Assembly (NCBI GenBank): GCA_016839705.1
Contig: JAEOTR010000030.1
Location: forward strand, 39,084 to 103,083
Reading direction: 5' to 3'
DNA length: 64,000 nt
From: Promethearchaeota archaeon
GTDB lineage: Archaea; Asgardarchaeota; Lokiarchaeia; Sigyniarchaeales; SOKP01
The notes beneath the pieces were generated by a model that saw nothing but the letters and a program-made list of their open reading frames with translations, had not been told where the DNA came from and made no database searches. The position numbers were made by a program, and so were the translations under genes. Below are positions 18,646 to 27,670 of this stretch, one piece after another (the stretch's first letter is position 1; each line of letters opens with the position of its first letter).

Positions 18646-19266
18646 ATGTTGAAGGATGATTTTAATGATTTTATTGAAAAGATAAAGAAACATTTTAAAT
18701 TAGATTCAGATATGTTTGATATTGATTTTTTATTTCTTCCAGAATCTGAAATAAAACGAGGAAGAGCTCCTGATAATGATAAAATTAAGGGTTTTAAGAT
18801 CTCATATCATTTTGAGAGTGGTATGGAAAAACCAGAAATAAAAATTGAAGGAAATGTTGATAATAAGAAGGTGTGGGAATATTTGAAGAATGCTGATTTA
18901 TCTAAGCTCCCAAACGTAAGAGAACTTTATGAATCCGAACCTACGCAAGAAATTGATGCAAATTCTCTCTCTTTAGAGTCTTATGAAGAAGAGTATGAAG
19001 ATGATGAATTATTATTTTTAGAACCCTATTCAGAAGTATGTAATAATGAAGGATTTACTGAAGTTCTCATAGAAATTCCTGGAATTGATCAAAAAGATGT
19101 GGAAATCAGTTTCAGAGACAAGGGAAAAGAGTTAGTTTTTAGAGCAGTAAATGAAAACAGAAAATATATGACAACGGTGGCTCTACCGTTTCAATCATCT
19201 GAAGAGAATTGTGAAATGGAAGTAAATAATGGATTAGCTATAATAAAATTGAGTAATTCTATTTAA
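18646..19266 (+). CDS. Hsp20/alpha-crystallin-like small chaperone
   Basis: 206 residues. The C-terminal ~75 residues form an alpha-crystallin/CS-type beta sandwich (EVLIEIPGIDQKDVEISF ... ELVFRA ... NGLAIIKL), the fold of small heat-shock proteins. The N-terminal region holds a helix, a basic loop (EIKRGRAPDNDK) and an acidic stretch (about 100-130). There is no C-terminal I-x-I tail, so oligomer assembly may differ from classical Hsp20. AAGGTGG precedes the ATG. The CDC48 gene starts 64 bases later on the same strand; a holdase next to an unfoldase suggests they work together in protein quality control. Confidence 0.78.
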   Translation: MLKDDFNDFIEKIKKHFKLDSDMFDIDFLFLPESEIKRGRAPDNDKIKGFKISYHFESGMEKPEIKIEGNVDNKKVWEYLKNADLSKLPNVRELYESEPTQEIDANSLSLESYEEEYEDDELLFLEPYSEVCNNEGFTEVLIEIPGIDQKDVEISFRDKGKELVFRAVNENRKYMTTVALPFQSSEENCEMEVNNGLAIIKLSNSI

Positions 19267-19330
19267 AAATTAGATAATTAGATTTATTTATTGTAAATAA
19301 CCTAATATTAAGTGAGGAGTTGAAAAAAGT

Positions 19331-21556
19331 ATGAGTGGAATAACTCGTGAATATAAAGGAGATGGGAAAAAAGTAAGAATTAGAGATGCCTATAAAGGTG
19401 ATGCGGGGAGGGGTAGGATCCGAATTGATCCTCTTGTAATTGAAGAGATGAATCTTAAAACTGGTGATGTTATTGAAATTATTCATTCTGTAGCGAATAA
19501 AAAAACCGCAGCATTGTTGTATCCGGGAAAAGATGAAGATAAAGGATCTAATTCTCTACGAATAGATTCTTCATTACGGCGGAATCTAAATGCTTCCTTA
19601 GATGATATTGTAGAAATTCGTAAGATAGATGCAAGTTTAGCTGAAAGAATAACATTTGCGGGAGTAGAAGAGTCAGTAATCATAAGAGATCCAAACCGTT
19701 TAGTAAGGATGTTAGAAAATCGTGTAATTACTAAGGGTGATATTTTAAGTTTCAATGCAATGGGTAGAAGGATTGATTTTATAGTTGTTGATTATGCACC
19801 CAGAGCAGATGCTGTACGGATCCATTTAGAAACTAAAATTACGATTTCTGAAAAAACTCATAAAGAATTAGAGGAATTAGAAGGTAGGAGAGTTACTTAT
19901 GAAGATATAGGTGGTTTAGAAGAAGAAATTCAGAAAATTCGCGAAATGATTGAATTACCAATTCGACATCCTGAGTTGTTTAAAAGAATAGGCATCGATC
20001 CCCCTAAGGGTGTGTTACTCCATGGACCACCTGGTACTGGAAAAACACTACTTGCTCGAGCAGTTGCGTATGAAACTGAAGCACATTTTATAACCATAAG
20101 TGGCCCTGAAATCATGAGTAAATTTTATGGTCAAAGTGAAGAAAATCTAAGAAAAGTATTTGAAGAAGCAAAAGACATGTCACCTTCAATTATCTTTATC
20201 GATGAGTTAGATTCAATTGCTCCTAAAAGAGGTGAAGTTACAGGGGAAGTTGAAAGACGAGTTGTTGCTCAATTACTTTCATTATTAGACGGTTTAGAGG
20301 GAAGAGGTGAAGTCATTGTTATTGGAGCAACAAATCGGGTTAATGATATCGATCCCGCGCTTCGACGTCCCGGCAGATTTGATAGAGAAATTGAGATTGG
20401 GGTTCCCGATACTGATGGTAGATATGATATTCTATTAATTCATACTCGTGGAATGCCTTTACATACCGATGTTGATTTACGTCTCATGGCTGAAAAAACA
20501 CACGGATTTGTGGGTGCAGACGTGGAAGCATTAGCAAAGGAAGCCGCTATGCTGGCAATAAGAGATATATTACCAAACATCGATTTAGATAAACCAATTC
20601 CACCGGAAGTGTTAATGGACCTTGAAATAGTTATGAAAAACTTTCAATCAGCATTGAATAGTATTGAACCTTCAGCGTTAAGAGAAGTTTTAATAATTCA
20701 ACCATCTGAAACTTGGGATGACATAGGCGGTTTAGAGGAAGCAACCCAACAATTAAGAGAAGTAATTGAATGGCCACTGAAATATCCAGAGCTATTCAAT
20801 CATTTAAATTCAAAACCCCCGAACGGAATCTTACTTTTTGGCCCTCCTGGAACAGGAAAAACATTGCTCGCCAAAGCTTTAGCGCATGAAAGTGAGGTTA
20901 ATTTTATTTCTGTGAAAGGACCAGAATTTTTATCCAAATGGGTTGGTGAAAGCGAAAAAGCGGTAAGAGAAACTTTTCGGAAAGCGAGGGCTGCAGCACC
21001 ATGTATTATATTCTTTGATGAAATAGATGCAATTGCTGGGATGAGGGGAAGATTTGCAAGTTCCCAAGTAACTGAGCAAGTGGTTTCACAATTACTCACA
21101 GAAATGGATGGTTTGGAAGGCCTAAAGGATGTTATTTTACTTGCAGCAACGAATCGGCCAGATATGCTTGATCCCGCTTTATTGCGTTCAGGAAGATTCG
21201 GCAGGCATATCGAGATTCCATTACCAGATAAAGAAGCACGAGTCGAGATATTCAAAATTCACCTGATGAATAAACCTTTAGCATCTGATGTCGATATTAG
21301 TCAAATGGCACAAGAATTAGAAGGTTATACGGGAGCAGATATCCAGGCAATTTGTGAAGAAGCTACACTTTTAACTATTCGAAAAGCTGTATTAAATAAA
21401 AACATCACTACTCAAGATGCCACTTCTCTAAGAAATGTAAAAATTTCAAACGCAGAATTCGAGGAAGCATCTGAAAAAATCTTAAAATCTGCAGAAAAAG
21501 CACGAGTTTCTCATGAAAGTTATTCACAAGAACCCTCAGAAGAATTATATCGCTAA
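19331..21556 (+). CDS. cdc48: CDC48/VCP-type AAA ATPase
   Basis: 741 residues: an N-terminal substrate/adaptor domain (1-180, double-psi barrel plus four-stranded part) and two AAA modules. D1 has Walker A GPPGTGKT at 232-239 and Walker [12 protein letters not shown]2 has Walker A at 504-511 and Walker [11 protein letters not shown]. Arginine-finger stretches RRPGRFDRE and LRSGRFGRH are present. It unfolds proteins with ATP and feeds them to proteases. The C-terminus ends ELYR, a hydrophobic-Tyr-X tail of the kind that docks AAA rings to the archaeal 20S proteasome. A GGAG site precedes the ATG. It lies between the Hsp20-like gene and an ArsR-type regulator, all on one strand. Confidence 0.96.
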   Translation: MSGITREYKGDGKKVRIRDAYKGDAGRGRIRIDPLVIEEMNLKTGDVIEIIHSVANKKTAALLYPGKDEDKGSNSLRIDSSLRRNLNASLDDIVEIRKIDASLAERITFAGVEESVIIRDPNRLVRMLENRVITKGDILSFNAMGRRIDFIVVDYAPRADAVRIHLETKITISEKTHKELEELEGRRVTYEDIGGLEEEIQKIREMIELPIRHPELFKRIGIDPPKGVLLHGPPGTGKTLLARAVAYETEAHFITISGPEIMSKFYGQSEENLRKVFEEAKDMSPSIIFIDELDSIAPKRGEVTGEVERRVVAQLLSLLDGLEGRGEVIVIGATNRVNDIDPALRRPGRFDREIEIGVPDTDGRYDILLIHTRGMPLHTDVDLRLMAEKTHGFVGADVEALAKEAAMLAIRDILPNIDLDKPIPPEVLMDLEIVMKNFQSALNSIEPSALREVLIIQPSETWDDIGGLEEATQQLREVIEWPLKYPELFNHLNSKPPNGILLFGPPGTGKTLLAKALAHESEVNFISVKGPEFLSKWVGESEKAVRETFRKARAAAPCIIFFDEIDAIAGMRGRFASSQVTEQVVSQLLTEMDGLEGLKDVILLAATNRPDMLDPALLRSGRFGRHIEIPLPDKEARVEIFKIHLMNKPLASDVDISQMAQELEGYTGADIQAICEEATLLTIRKAVLNKNITTQDATSLRNVKISNAEFEEASEKILKSAEKARVSHESYSQEPSEELYR

Positions 21557-21602
21557 AATTGAAATCATTTCTATAAATTAAAAAAAAGGAGGAGAAATTC
21601 TA

Positions 21603-22391
21603 ATGGAATTGGAAGAACAAGGTGGAGGAAAATTGTTTCTTAGTTTGGATAATTTATTAGAAATATTGGGAAACCCAACAAGACGAATTATCCTCTCTAA
21701 ATTAGCTAAAGTACCACTAGGTGCTTCAGAATTAGCAGCCTCATTTGGCACAAAGATTTCAAGGCAGGCGATACACTCGCAACTTAAAACGCTTACTGAT
21801 TATAATATTATTGAAAGTATTGGCGAAGATCCAAGAAATATTAAATACAGAATTAAGAGTAATCTTTCTTTAAGAATTAATATTACTCCTGATTATTATA
21901 GTATCAAATATGATGTGTCTAAAATTGATGACTTGTCAGAAAACCTGAAACTAAAGGATATTAGCTGTCACGTTGATTATCAGAAAATTAATATTCCTAG
22001 TGAGAAACTAAGATTTCTGGGGGAAAGAATAAGAGAAGTTGAACAAAATATAAGTGAGTTAGAAGCTGAAAGAAATTCTCTACTCCGTACTAAAGAATGC
22101 TTTATAGTTGAGCTAAAAAAAATAATGATAGACCTATATGACAAAGACGTCAAAAAGAGAGAGCAACCGAATTTAGAAAAGGAAATCTTCTACACACTCT
22201 TTTATAATCCAATTAAATATTTTAAAAGAATAAATATCGATACATTGCTAGATGATATTTTTTTCTCAGATATGGGAAATATAAGAAGAGCTCAAAATAG
22301 AATATCTGTAAATTACCTATTAAGAGATTTATCTAAACTGATGGATTTCATGTATGAAGATGAAGAAGATTTTTTCTTCTTTGATATATAA
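21603..22391 (+). CDS. ArsR-type winged-helix transcription regulator
   Basis: 262 residues. Residues about 12-90 form a winged helix (LEILGNPTRRIILSKLAK ... SRQAIHSQLKTLTDYNIIE), the usual ArsR-family opening with NPTRR. A beta region follows, then a coiled coil (about 135-175) that may dimerise, and an acidic C-terminus ending DEEDFFFFDI. No cysteine metal site is visible, so it is probably not a metal sensor. AAAGGAGG lies upstream. It directly follows cdc48 (46 bases) and may regulate the chaperone/unfoldase genes. Confidence 0.82.
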   Translation: MELEEQGGGKLFLSLDNLLEILGNPTRRIILSKLAKVPLGASELAASFGTKISRQAIHSQLKTLTDYNIIESIGEDPRNIKYRIKSNLSLRINITPDYYSIKYDVSKIDDLSENLKLKDISCHVDYQKINIPSEKLRFLGERIREVEQNISELEAERNSLLRTKECFIVELKKIMIDLYDKDVKKREQPNLEKEIFYTLFYNPIKYFKRINIDTLLDDIFFSDMGNIRRAQNRISVNYLLRDLSKLMDFMYEDEEDFFFFDI

Positions 22392-22424
22392 AAATAAAAA
22401 CATAATTTTATTGAGGTAATCATA

Positions 22425-22925
22425 ATAGATTTCAACGAATTAAAAAAAAAAATGCCGGAAATTTTTGAAAAAGTAAAAAAAGATGTTCTAAAAACAACAG
22501 GAAGGAAAAGAGCCGGTCTTACTTTAGGATTAATCGAAATGGGGATGTATCAAGGTGGTTTTATTGGTGGAATGCATTTTTCTCCAGGAACGGATATTGT
22601 AATGAATAAAACTCCTTTAAAAATTCTCCTCGAACAGCAACCTTATGAAATAGTTTGGGCTTATACTTATCATATTCTTTTACATGAATATGTTCATTCA
22701 TTAGGTGCCCTGAATGAACATCAATGTCGAGATATTACCTTAAGAATTAGTGAAGCGATATTCAAAGAAGCTGACCATCCCACAATTATACTTGCAAAAA
22801 AAGGTATCGGTGCATTTTTCCCTAATTTACAGTTAATTTATGCGCCGCCAGATCTTAAGCCAGATGGACGGCCAATTGAATATATTGATGATTTTGACAG
22901 TGGAAGTTATGATTATTATTCATAG
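22425..22925 (+). CDS. HExxH metallopeptidase-like protein with probable ATA start
   Basis: About 157-166 residues. LLHEYVHSLGALNEHQC holds an HExxH zinc-binding motif with a Glu ten residues after the second His, as in gluzincin-like peptidases. An N-terminal helix (EIFEKVKKDVLKTTG) and a Gly-rich strand region precede it. No signal peptide is seen. The first ATG is at 22452, but no ribosome site precedes it. The frame is open upstream and an ATA at 22425 lies exactly seven bases after GAGGT (22413-22417), giving the natural-looking start I-D-F-N-E-L-K-K-K. I place the start at ATA; if wrong it is 22452. It follows cdc48 and the ArsR gene and may be part of the same proteolysis set. Confidence 0.65.
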   Translation: MDFNELKKKMPEIFEKVKKDVLKTTGRKRAGLTLGLIEMGMYQGGFIGGMHFSPGTDIVMNKTPLKILLEQQPYEIVWAYTYHILLHEYVHSLGALNEHQCRDITLRISEAIFKEADHPTIILAKKGIGAFFPNLQLIYAPPDLKPDGRPIEYIDDFDSGSYDYYS

Positions 22926-22947
22926 AGTATTTTCCAATTAAATCACA

Positions 22948-23310
22948 TTATTGCTTTAAGCAACTGTTTAATATATTTATCAATTTCTTATGTGTAAAAG
23001 GTTTATCTAAAAATCCCATTGCTCCTTGAAGGTAAACTTCCTCTTTTATTGTTTTGTCTGCGCTTGCAAATATTATTCTTGAAGTCTTATCAATTTCTAA
23101 GATTTCATGTAAAGCATCAATCCCGTTTTTAATTGGCATGCGATAATCTAGTATAATGATATCAGGTTTTTCTTCAAATGATTTAAACATTTTTATTGCT
23201 TTATCTCCATTATTAGCAATTCCTAATACCTGAAATCCTGACATTTTTAGAAGTAATCCATATAATCTTTGAAGATCTCTATCATCCCCAGCAATAAAAA
23301 TTGTTTTTAT
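22948..23310 (-). CDS. Single-domain response regulator with probable ATA start
   Basis: A receiver domain without an output domain. The phospho-acceptor Asp is in IIILDYRMP, the switch Ser is in IIFASAD and the Lys in LDKPF. With the first ATG (plus position 23244) the protein would lack strand 1 and the acidic pair. Reading on in frame to an ATA at 23310-23308 adds IKTIFIAGDDRDLQRLYG and gives exactly 120 residues, the normal receiver length. No ATG, GTG or TTG exists between the upstream stop and 23244, and GGGGGAG lies seven bases before the ATA. It may be a CheY-like shuttle for the kinases in this window; the partner is unknown. The gene points away from the polyferredoxin gene. Confidence 0.82.
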   Translation of the reverse strand: MKTIFIAGDDRDLQRLYGLLLKMSGFQVLGIANNGDKAIKMFKSFEEKPDIIILDYRMPIKNGIDALHEILEIDKTSRIIFASADKTIKEEVYLQGAMGFLDKPFTHKKLINILNSCLKQ

Positions 23311-23633
23311 ATTAAATCTCCCCCATTACTAGCAAAACGAAATTAGCACCTACGCATTATTTATCTTTTGCTCTATCCTTTACCCAAATAGGCCTGTTAT
23401 TTTTCGGTATGATATAATTTGATATTTTATTCGTACTAAACATTAGCAACATTAATCGTATTTATGCTTAACTTTTTAGTCATAAAAGTTGAAAGTTTTT
23501 TTCTAAAAATCAAATTTAGATAAAAATTGTGATATATTATCGAAAGATTTTTTTTCTCTTGTTTTTTAGATGAACCTAGAGAATCTTTTATTTAATTTTA
23601 ATAAATTATTGAGAATCTATAATATCTGAACGA
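23311..23633. other. Divergent intergenic region
   Basis: About 320 AT-rich bases between the leftward response regulator and the rightward polyferredoxin gene. It should contain both promoters; no TATA box stands out against the AT background, and no repeat or RNA gene is seen. Confidence 0.4.
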
Positions 23634-24710
23634 GTGATCGAGATTTCAAAAAGTGTAACTGATGATAAAGACCTTGAAGAAGAAGAAATTGAAAAAAATA
23701 TTGATATTAGTTCAGATCAATTGATACTTAAATGGAAGTTTCAAAATGTTAATAAAAAGCTAACTTATGACATAAAAAAATGTATCGGGTGTTCTTTGTG
23801 CAAAATAGTCTGCCCTGTTGATGCTATAGAACTTGGTCCTATCCCTGACATAGCTCAAGGTATACTGGATGATAGTAATCCACAAATTCTGATAGATCAT
23901 GAAAAATGTTGTTATTGTATGTTGTGTGCTGTGATTTGCCCAAACGACGCATTCCATGAGGATATTACACCTCTAGAACAAATCGATTTGGATGAATTCC
24001 CCTCTATTGGAAAGTTCTTCAAAATTGATATTAGTAAATGTATAGAAGATAAAAAAAGTGAAATATGCCAATTATGTTTAAAGGTAAGAGATAGGAATAA
24101 TATTAGGGACTATTTCAAAATTCAAAAAGAGTGTCCTACCAAATGCTTTCAAATTACATCCCCAATTGAAGGAGAAGTAGTAATAAAAAAAAATATGCTT
24201 CATAAATGTGATCCTCAAGGGTGTAAAGCTTGTGTAAATATCTGTCCTACTGAATCCTTTTTTATTCCAGAAAAAGCAGAAGATGTTAAAAAATATGGAA
24301 AAATAGCGTGCAATGAAGAAGAATGCTTTTATTGTGGAGCCTGTGAAAATTCCTGCCCCGATGATTTGATCCTTGTTAAAAGGAAAAATATTGAAATTAA
24401 TGATCCCAAAAAATCTGGAAACTATCCTTGGATAAGGGGTTGGATCAAAAACATCAAAGAAATAATGAGGAAAAGACTTGTTTATGGTAAAGAGCAAATA
24501 CAAATCCCTGTTATTGAAGAAGAAGTTAAAAAAATCACAAAAAGAATTGAAGAAACAATCCCCCAACTATCAAAAGAAGATAGGAAAAAATTAGCTGAAC
24601 TAAATGATAAAGTTCAATCATTCCTCAAATCTTCAAAAATTCGATATTGGATAAAAGATAAAAAAACAGATAAAGTAAGAAAAGAATTAAGTAAAATCCT
24701 AAATCAATAA
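23634..24710 (+). CDS. Polyferredoxin with multiple [4Fe-4S] sites
   Basis: 358 residues rich in cysteine. Clear ferredoxin motifs are CIGCSLCKIVCP (about 44-55), CCYCMLCAVICP (about 90-101), CDPQGCKACVNICP (about 190) and CNEEECFYCGACENSCP (about 225); a fifth, irregular set (EICQLCLKV ... ECPTKCF) lies between. It should bind four or five [4Fe-4S] clusters and carry electrons between cytoplasmic redox enzymes. The C-terminal ~100 residues are basic and helical without cysteines. Similar polyferredoxins accompany hydrogenases and formylmethanofuran dehydrogenases in methanogens, but no such enzyme is beside it here. The start is GTG at 23634; an ATA at 23622, eight bases after GAG, is an alternative. 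Confidence 0.82.
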   Translation: MIEISKSVTDDKDLEEEEIEKNIDISSDQLILKWKFQNVNKKLTYDIKKCIGCSLCKIVCPVDAIELGPIPDIAQGILDDSNPQILIDHEKCCYCMLCAVICPNDAFHEDITPLEQIDLDEFPSIGKFFKIDISKCIEDKKSEICQLCLKVRDRNNIRDYFKIQKECPTKCFQITSPIEGEVVIKKNMLHKCDPQGCKACVNICPTESFFIPEKAEDVKKYGKIACNEEECFYCGACENSCPDDLILVKRKNIEINDPKKSGNYPWIRGWIKNIKEIMRKRLVYGKEQIQIPVIEEEVKKITKRIEETIPQLSKEDRKKLAELNDKVQSFLKSSKIRYWIKDKKTDKVRKELSKILNQ

Positions 24711-24803
24711 AACTAGCTTAAAATTCTCCTTGTTTAAATAGATTCTATTAGAATTAACATAAATTAAGTTAATTCACCTAATTACTTATTAAAGGTTTTC
24801 AAA

Positions 24804-25082
24804 ATGATATTGAAGTTAAAAGTCAAAGATAAAAAAAAGAAAAGGATCATTGCTTGGATTCAAAAATCCAAAGAATTCGATGATAATATCCAACAGGTAT
24901 TTCAATTTTTTGAAGGAAAGGTGAAAATTTCTAAATGGAGTTGGTTTTCAAGATACTATAAAGTTTCTTCGAAAAACCCTGCCATGATTTTGTCGATGTT
25001 CTCCACTATTCAAGATTTAATTCCAGACATTTATTTTAATCTAGAAGAATCAATAGAAATTGAAGATTTTCCGAATAATTAG
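24804..25082 (+). CDS. Small uncharacterised protein
   Basis: 92 residues starting seven bases after AAAGGT, a good ribosome site. It opens with a basic stretch (KVKDKKKKRIIAWIQKSKEF), has a middle with several aromatic residues (KISKWSWFSRYYKV) and an acidic end (EESIEIEDFPNN). I do not recognise it. It follows the polyferredoxin gene by 93 bases on the same strand. Confidence 0.5.
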   Translation: MILKLKVKDKKKKRIIAWIQKSKEFDDNIQQVFQFFEGKVKISKWSWFSRYYKVSSKNPAMILSMFSTIQDLIPDIYFNLEESIEIEDFPNN

Positions 25083-25195
25083 CAATCCTATTTTTATTCT
25101 TTTTATTTCGTTTATCCCTAAGGGTATGAATGTATAATCTTCTATTGAAAATCCATAATTTGAATCAATTACTAGAAGGAGTAAAACTATTAAAA

Positions 25196-25269
25196 TGGGA
25201 GAGGGGGGAATTGAACCCCCGACCCCTTGGTCCCAAACCAAGAATCATACCAAGCTAGACTACCCTCCC
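25196..25269 (-). tRNA. tRNA-Pro (anticodon UGG)
   Basis: A complete 74-base cloverleaf read on the minus strand. The acceptor arm pairs GGGAGGG with CTCTCCC with discriminator A, the anticodon arm is CTTGG-TTTGGGA-CCAAG with anticodon TGG, and the T arm is GGGGG-TTCAATT-CCCCC. The D arm is weaker but holds the GG pair. There is no intron, and the CCA end is not encoded. An AT-rich TATA-like stretch lies 35-50 bases upstream. Confidence 0.95.
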
Positions 25270-25435
25270 ATTAAAAGAGAGCAAGAAATCAATTTTTTGA
25301 TAATTTTAAATAAAATTAGGTTATAATATTATAGAAATAATAAAAGGTAAAATATTTTTTCAATTTTTAATTTTTCCATTGAAAAAAACTGTTCAAAAAG
25401 AAGAGTTTTAAATTTTGATTCTTGAATAAATTTCT

Positions 25436-26920
25436 CTACTCAATATTATAAGGAAGGGAAAAGCAAAATTTTGACCCCATATTTCTACCCTCGGATTCTA
25501 CCCAGATTTTTCCTCCGTGTAGTTCTACAATTTGCTTTGATGTATATAATCCCATTCCAATTCCCTCAATACCAATATCCCAGCCTTGACCGTACCGCTC
25601 AATCTTTCCGAATTGTTTAAAAATTTTTTTTTGCTCATCATTGGTTAGACCAATTCCATTATCTTCAACTGAAACTATTACAAAGTCCTTATTAACTTCA
25701 GATCGAATTTTAATTACACCATATGGTGGTGTGTATTTTATTGCATTGATTATCAAATGACTAATTACTTCGTGTAGCTTCTCTTTCTCAAATTTGACAG
25801 TCAATTTTTCTGGTATGTCTAAGCTGATAAAATTTTTTCTCGTTTTCGCTAGGCCTCGTAAATTTTTAACACAAAACTTAATTAAAAATGATAAATCATC
25901 TTGAGTTGGCTTAAAATCAAGTTTTCCTGAGGCTAAATGTGAAGTATCTAAAAGGTTGTTGATTATCACCTCAATCTGTTCGGTTCCTTGTTTGATCTCA
26001 TCTAAAATTGAGACCGTTTCCGCATCAAATTTATCTCTATGTAAATCTAGTAATAAATCCGTGAAGCCTTTTATTGAAATGAGGGGAGTTTTTAATTCGT
26101 GAGATGTTCTTTCAAGTAATTCTGATTTTAACTGATTGATTTCTTCTATTTCTTTTTCAAATGTTATTCTTTCTGTTATATCCTTAAAAATACATTGTGT
26201 TCTCTCAAAATCCCCACTCTCATTATATCCTACTTTTCCGTTAAATGAGATAATTTTATGAGATCCTTCCTTTGTTATCACTTCATATTGTGCTTCTTGA
26301 ACTTCCCCTTCTTCTTTAAACTGTGGAAACCACTCTTTCAAGAACTCTCTACAAGAAGGATCCATAAAGTCTCCTAACCATCTTCCTATTACCTCTTCTT
26401 TATCATATCCAAAAAACTTAATCCAAGCGTTATTTACATCTAAAATATTTCCTTCAGCATCTAAGGATTGATAAGGAAGTGGAGCATTTTCATACAATAA
26501 TTTGAATTTTTTTTCAGACTCTTTCAATTTCTGCTCTGCCAGTTTCTTTTCAGTGATATCTCTCAATACACCAATGATCTTTAAATTGTTTTCAACTTTA
26601 ACTAATGAACCATTTGCTAAAACATTAATATAATACCCGTCTTTATGTCTTACCCTATATTCTATAGAAACAGATTCCTCAGATTTTATTGCCTTTTCAA
26701 AAGAATCCATAATGGATGGCATATCGTCAGGATGAATATAAGAAAAAAATTTACTACCTATTATTTCTTCGGGTTTATAGCCAAAAATCATGCGAACCTG
26801 GGGGCTAATATAGGTGAATATTCCATTAAGATCTATCTCAGCAATAACATCCACAATATTGTTAATTAAGAATTGATATTTCTCAACAGAATTTCCTACA
26901 ATGCTATTAAGTTCTGTCAA
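25436..26920 (-). CDS. PAS-PAS histidine kinase
   Basis: 494 residues: two PAS domains (about 12-130 and 135-255), each closing with the PAC-type IIGVLRDITEKKL or CIFKDITERITF, then a classical HisKA domain with the phosphoacceptor in ERTSHELKTPLISIKGF, and an ATPase domain with NAIKYTPP (N box), VEDNGIGLTN (G1) and GIGMGLYTSKQIVELHGG (G2). No membrane segment is present, so it senses an internal signal. The HELKTP box is bacterial in style and differs from the HDINN box of the two kinases at 12-15 kb, so it belongs to another kinase group. The start is TTG just after an in-frame stop. No response regulator is adjacent. Confidence 0.92.
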   Translation of the reverse strand: MTELNSIVGNSVEKYQFLINNIVDVIAEIDLNGIFTYISPQVRMIFGYKPEEIIGSKFFSYIHPDDMPSIMDSFEKAIKSEESVSIEYRVRHKDGYYINVLANGSLVKVENNLKIIGVLRDITEKKLAEQKLKESEKKFKLLYENAPLPYQSLDAEGNILDVNNAWIKFFGYDKEEVIGRWLGDFMDPSCREFLKEWFPQFKEEGEVQEAQYEVITKEGSHKIISFNGKVGYNESGDFERTQCIFKDITERITFEKEIEEINQLKSELLERTSHELKTPLISIKGFTDLLLDLHRDKFDAETVSILDEIKQGTEQIEVIINNLLDTSHLASGKLDFKPTQDDLSFLIKFCVKNLRGLAKTRKNFISLDIPEKLTVKFEKEKLHEVISHLIINAIKYTPPYGVIKIRSEVNKDFVIVSVEDNGIGLTNDEQKKIFKQFGKIERYGQGWDIGIEGIGMGLYTSKQIVELHGGKIWVESEGRNMGSKFCFSLPYNIE

Positions 26921-27041
26921 TTTTTACCCAACCCAAGGAATAATGTAAGGTTGTTTAATTAAGAAATACTATTATCGATACGAATAATTTAGAAGTAAGT
27001 TATTTATTTAAGAGTTAGTGTTCACCATGTGACTTTTAAAT

Positions 27042-27662
27042 ATGAAATTATATTTTTCTTATGAAGAATATATCATCAATGATGTAAATTGTATGGAAAG
27101 AATTATATATCTGCAAAAAATTGGTAGGATAGATCAATCCTTATTGATTAGTCTGAAGAGTCAATTAGAACGAATATTTAGTGCGCTTAATATTAGAGTC
27201 AAAATAAATAAGGATTCGATAACCTTATCTAAATCAGCATATAATATGTCTAGAGAGCAGTTTAATGCTTTAAAAATACTAAGGAGGATAAAGAATGGAT
27301 TTCAAAACAAGAATTTTTTTCGAATACTTGGAATCCTTGACGAAGATATTTATTCAAAAAAGTACAACTTTATATTTGGTTTGGCCAACATGAATTCTGG
27401 AGTCGCCTTAATTTCAATAACACGCCTTAGAGAAAGTTTTTATAAAGAAATCAGCAATTTATATAGGAAACATGAAAGTAGGAAGAATATCGAAGATAGA
27501 ATATTAAAAGAGGCTATTCACGAGCTTGGACACACCTTTGGGTTAAAACATTGCAATAATTTGTGTGTAATGCGATTTTCTGATAGTTTAAAAGAAACAG
27601 ATAAAAAACCACCTGCATTTTGTGATTCCTGCTTGACTTTAATAAAAGGAGTTCTTAACTAG
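27042..27662 (+). CDS. amzA: Archaemetzincin, zinc metallopeptidase
   Basis: 206 residues. It shows the extended signature HELGHTFGLKHCNNLCVM, with the HExxHxxGxxH zinc site followed by CxxxxCVM, and then CDSC, the four-cysteine pattern that defines archaemetzincins (a structural second zinc). The cellular substrate of the family is unknown; it is a cytoplasmic aminopeptidase-like enzyme. The length is typical of archaeal members. It is convergent with the ADP-ribosylglycohydrolase gene, nine bases apart. Confidence 0.95.
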   Translation: MKLYFSYEEYIINDVNCMERIIYLQKIGRIDQSLLISLKSQLERIFSALNIRVKINKDSITLSKSAYNMSREQFNALKILRRIKNGFQNKNFFRILGILDEDIYSKKYNFIFGLANMNSGVALISITRLRESFYKEISNLYRKHESRKNIEDRILKEAIHELGHTFGLKHCNNLCVMRFSDSLKETDKKPPAFCDSCLTLIKGVLN

Positions 27663-27670
27663 CTCAATAC

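Noticed and set aside
20800..21255. 151-codon frame on the minus strand
   Set aside because: Antisense to the second AAA module of CDC48; no independent signal.
24078..24566. 162-codon frame on the minus strand, rich in Phe
   Set aside because: It is the mirror of the cysteine- and Lys-rich polyferredoxin; the Phe-rich composition is the expected shadow of AAA/GAA codons.
25050..25241. 63-codon minus frame overlapping the tRNA
   Set aside because: It covers the tRNA-Pro gene and has no ribosome site or known domain.
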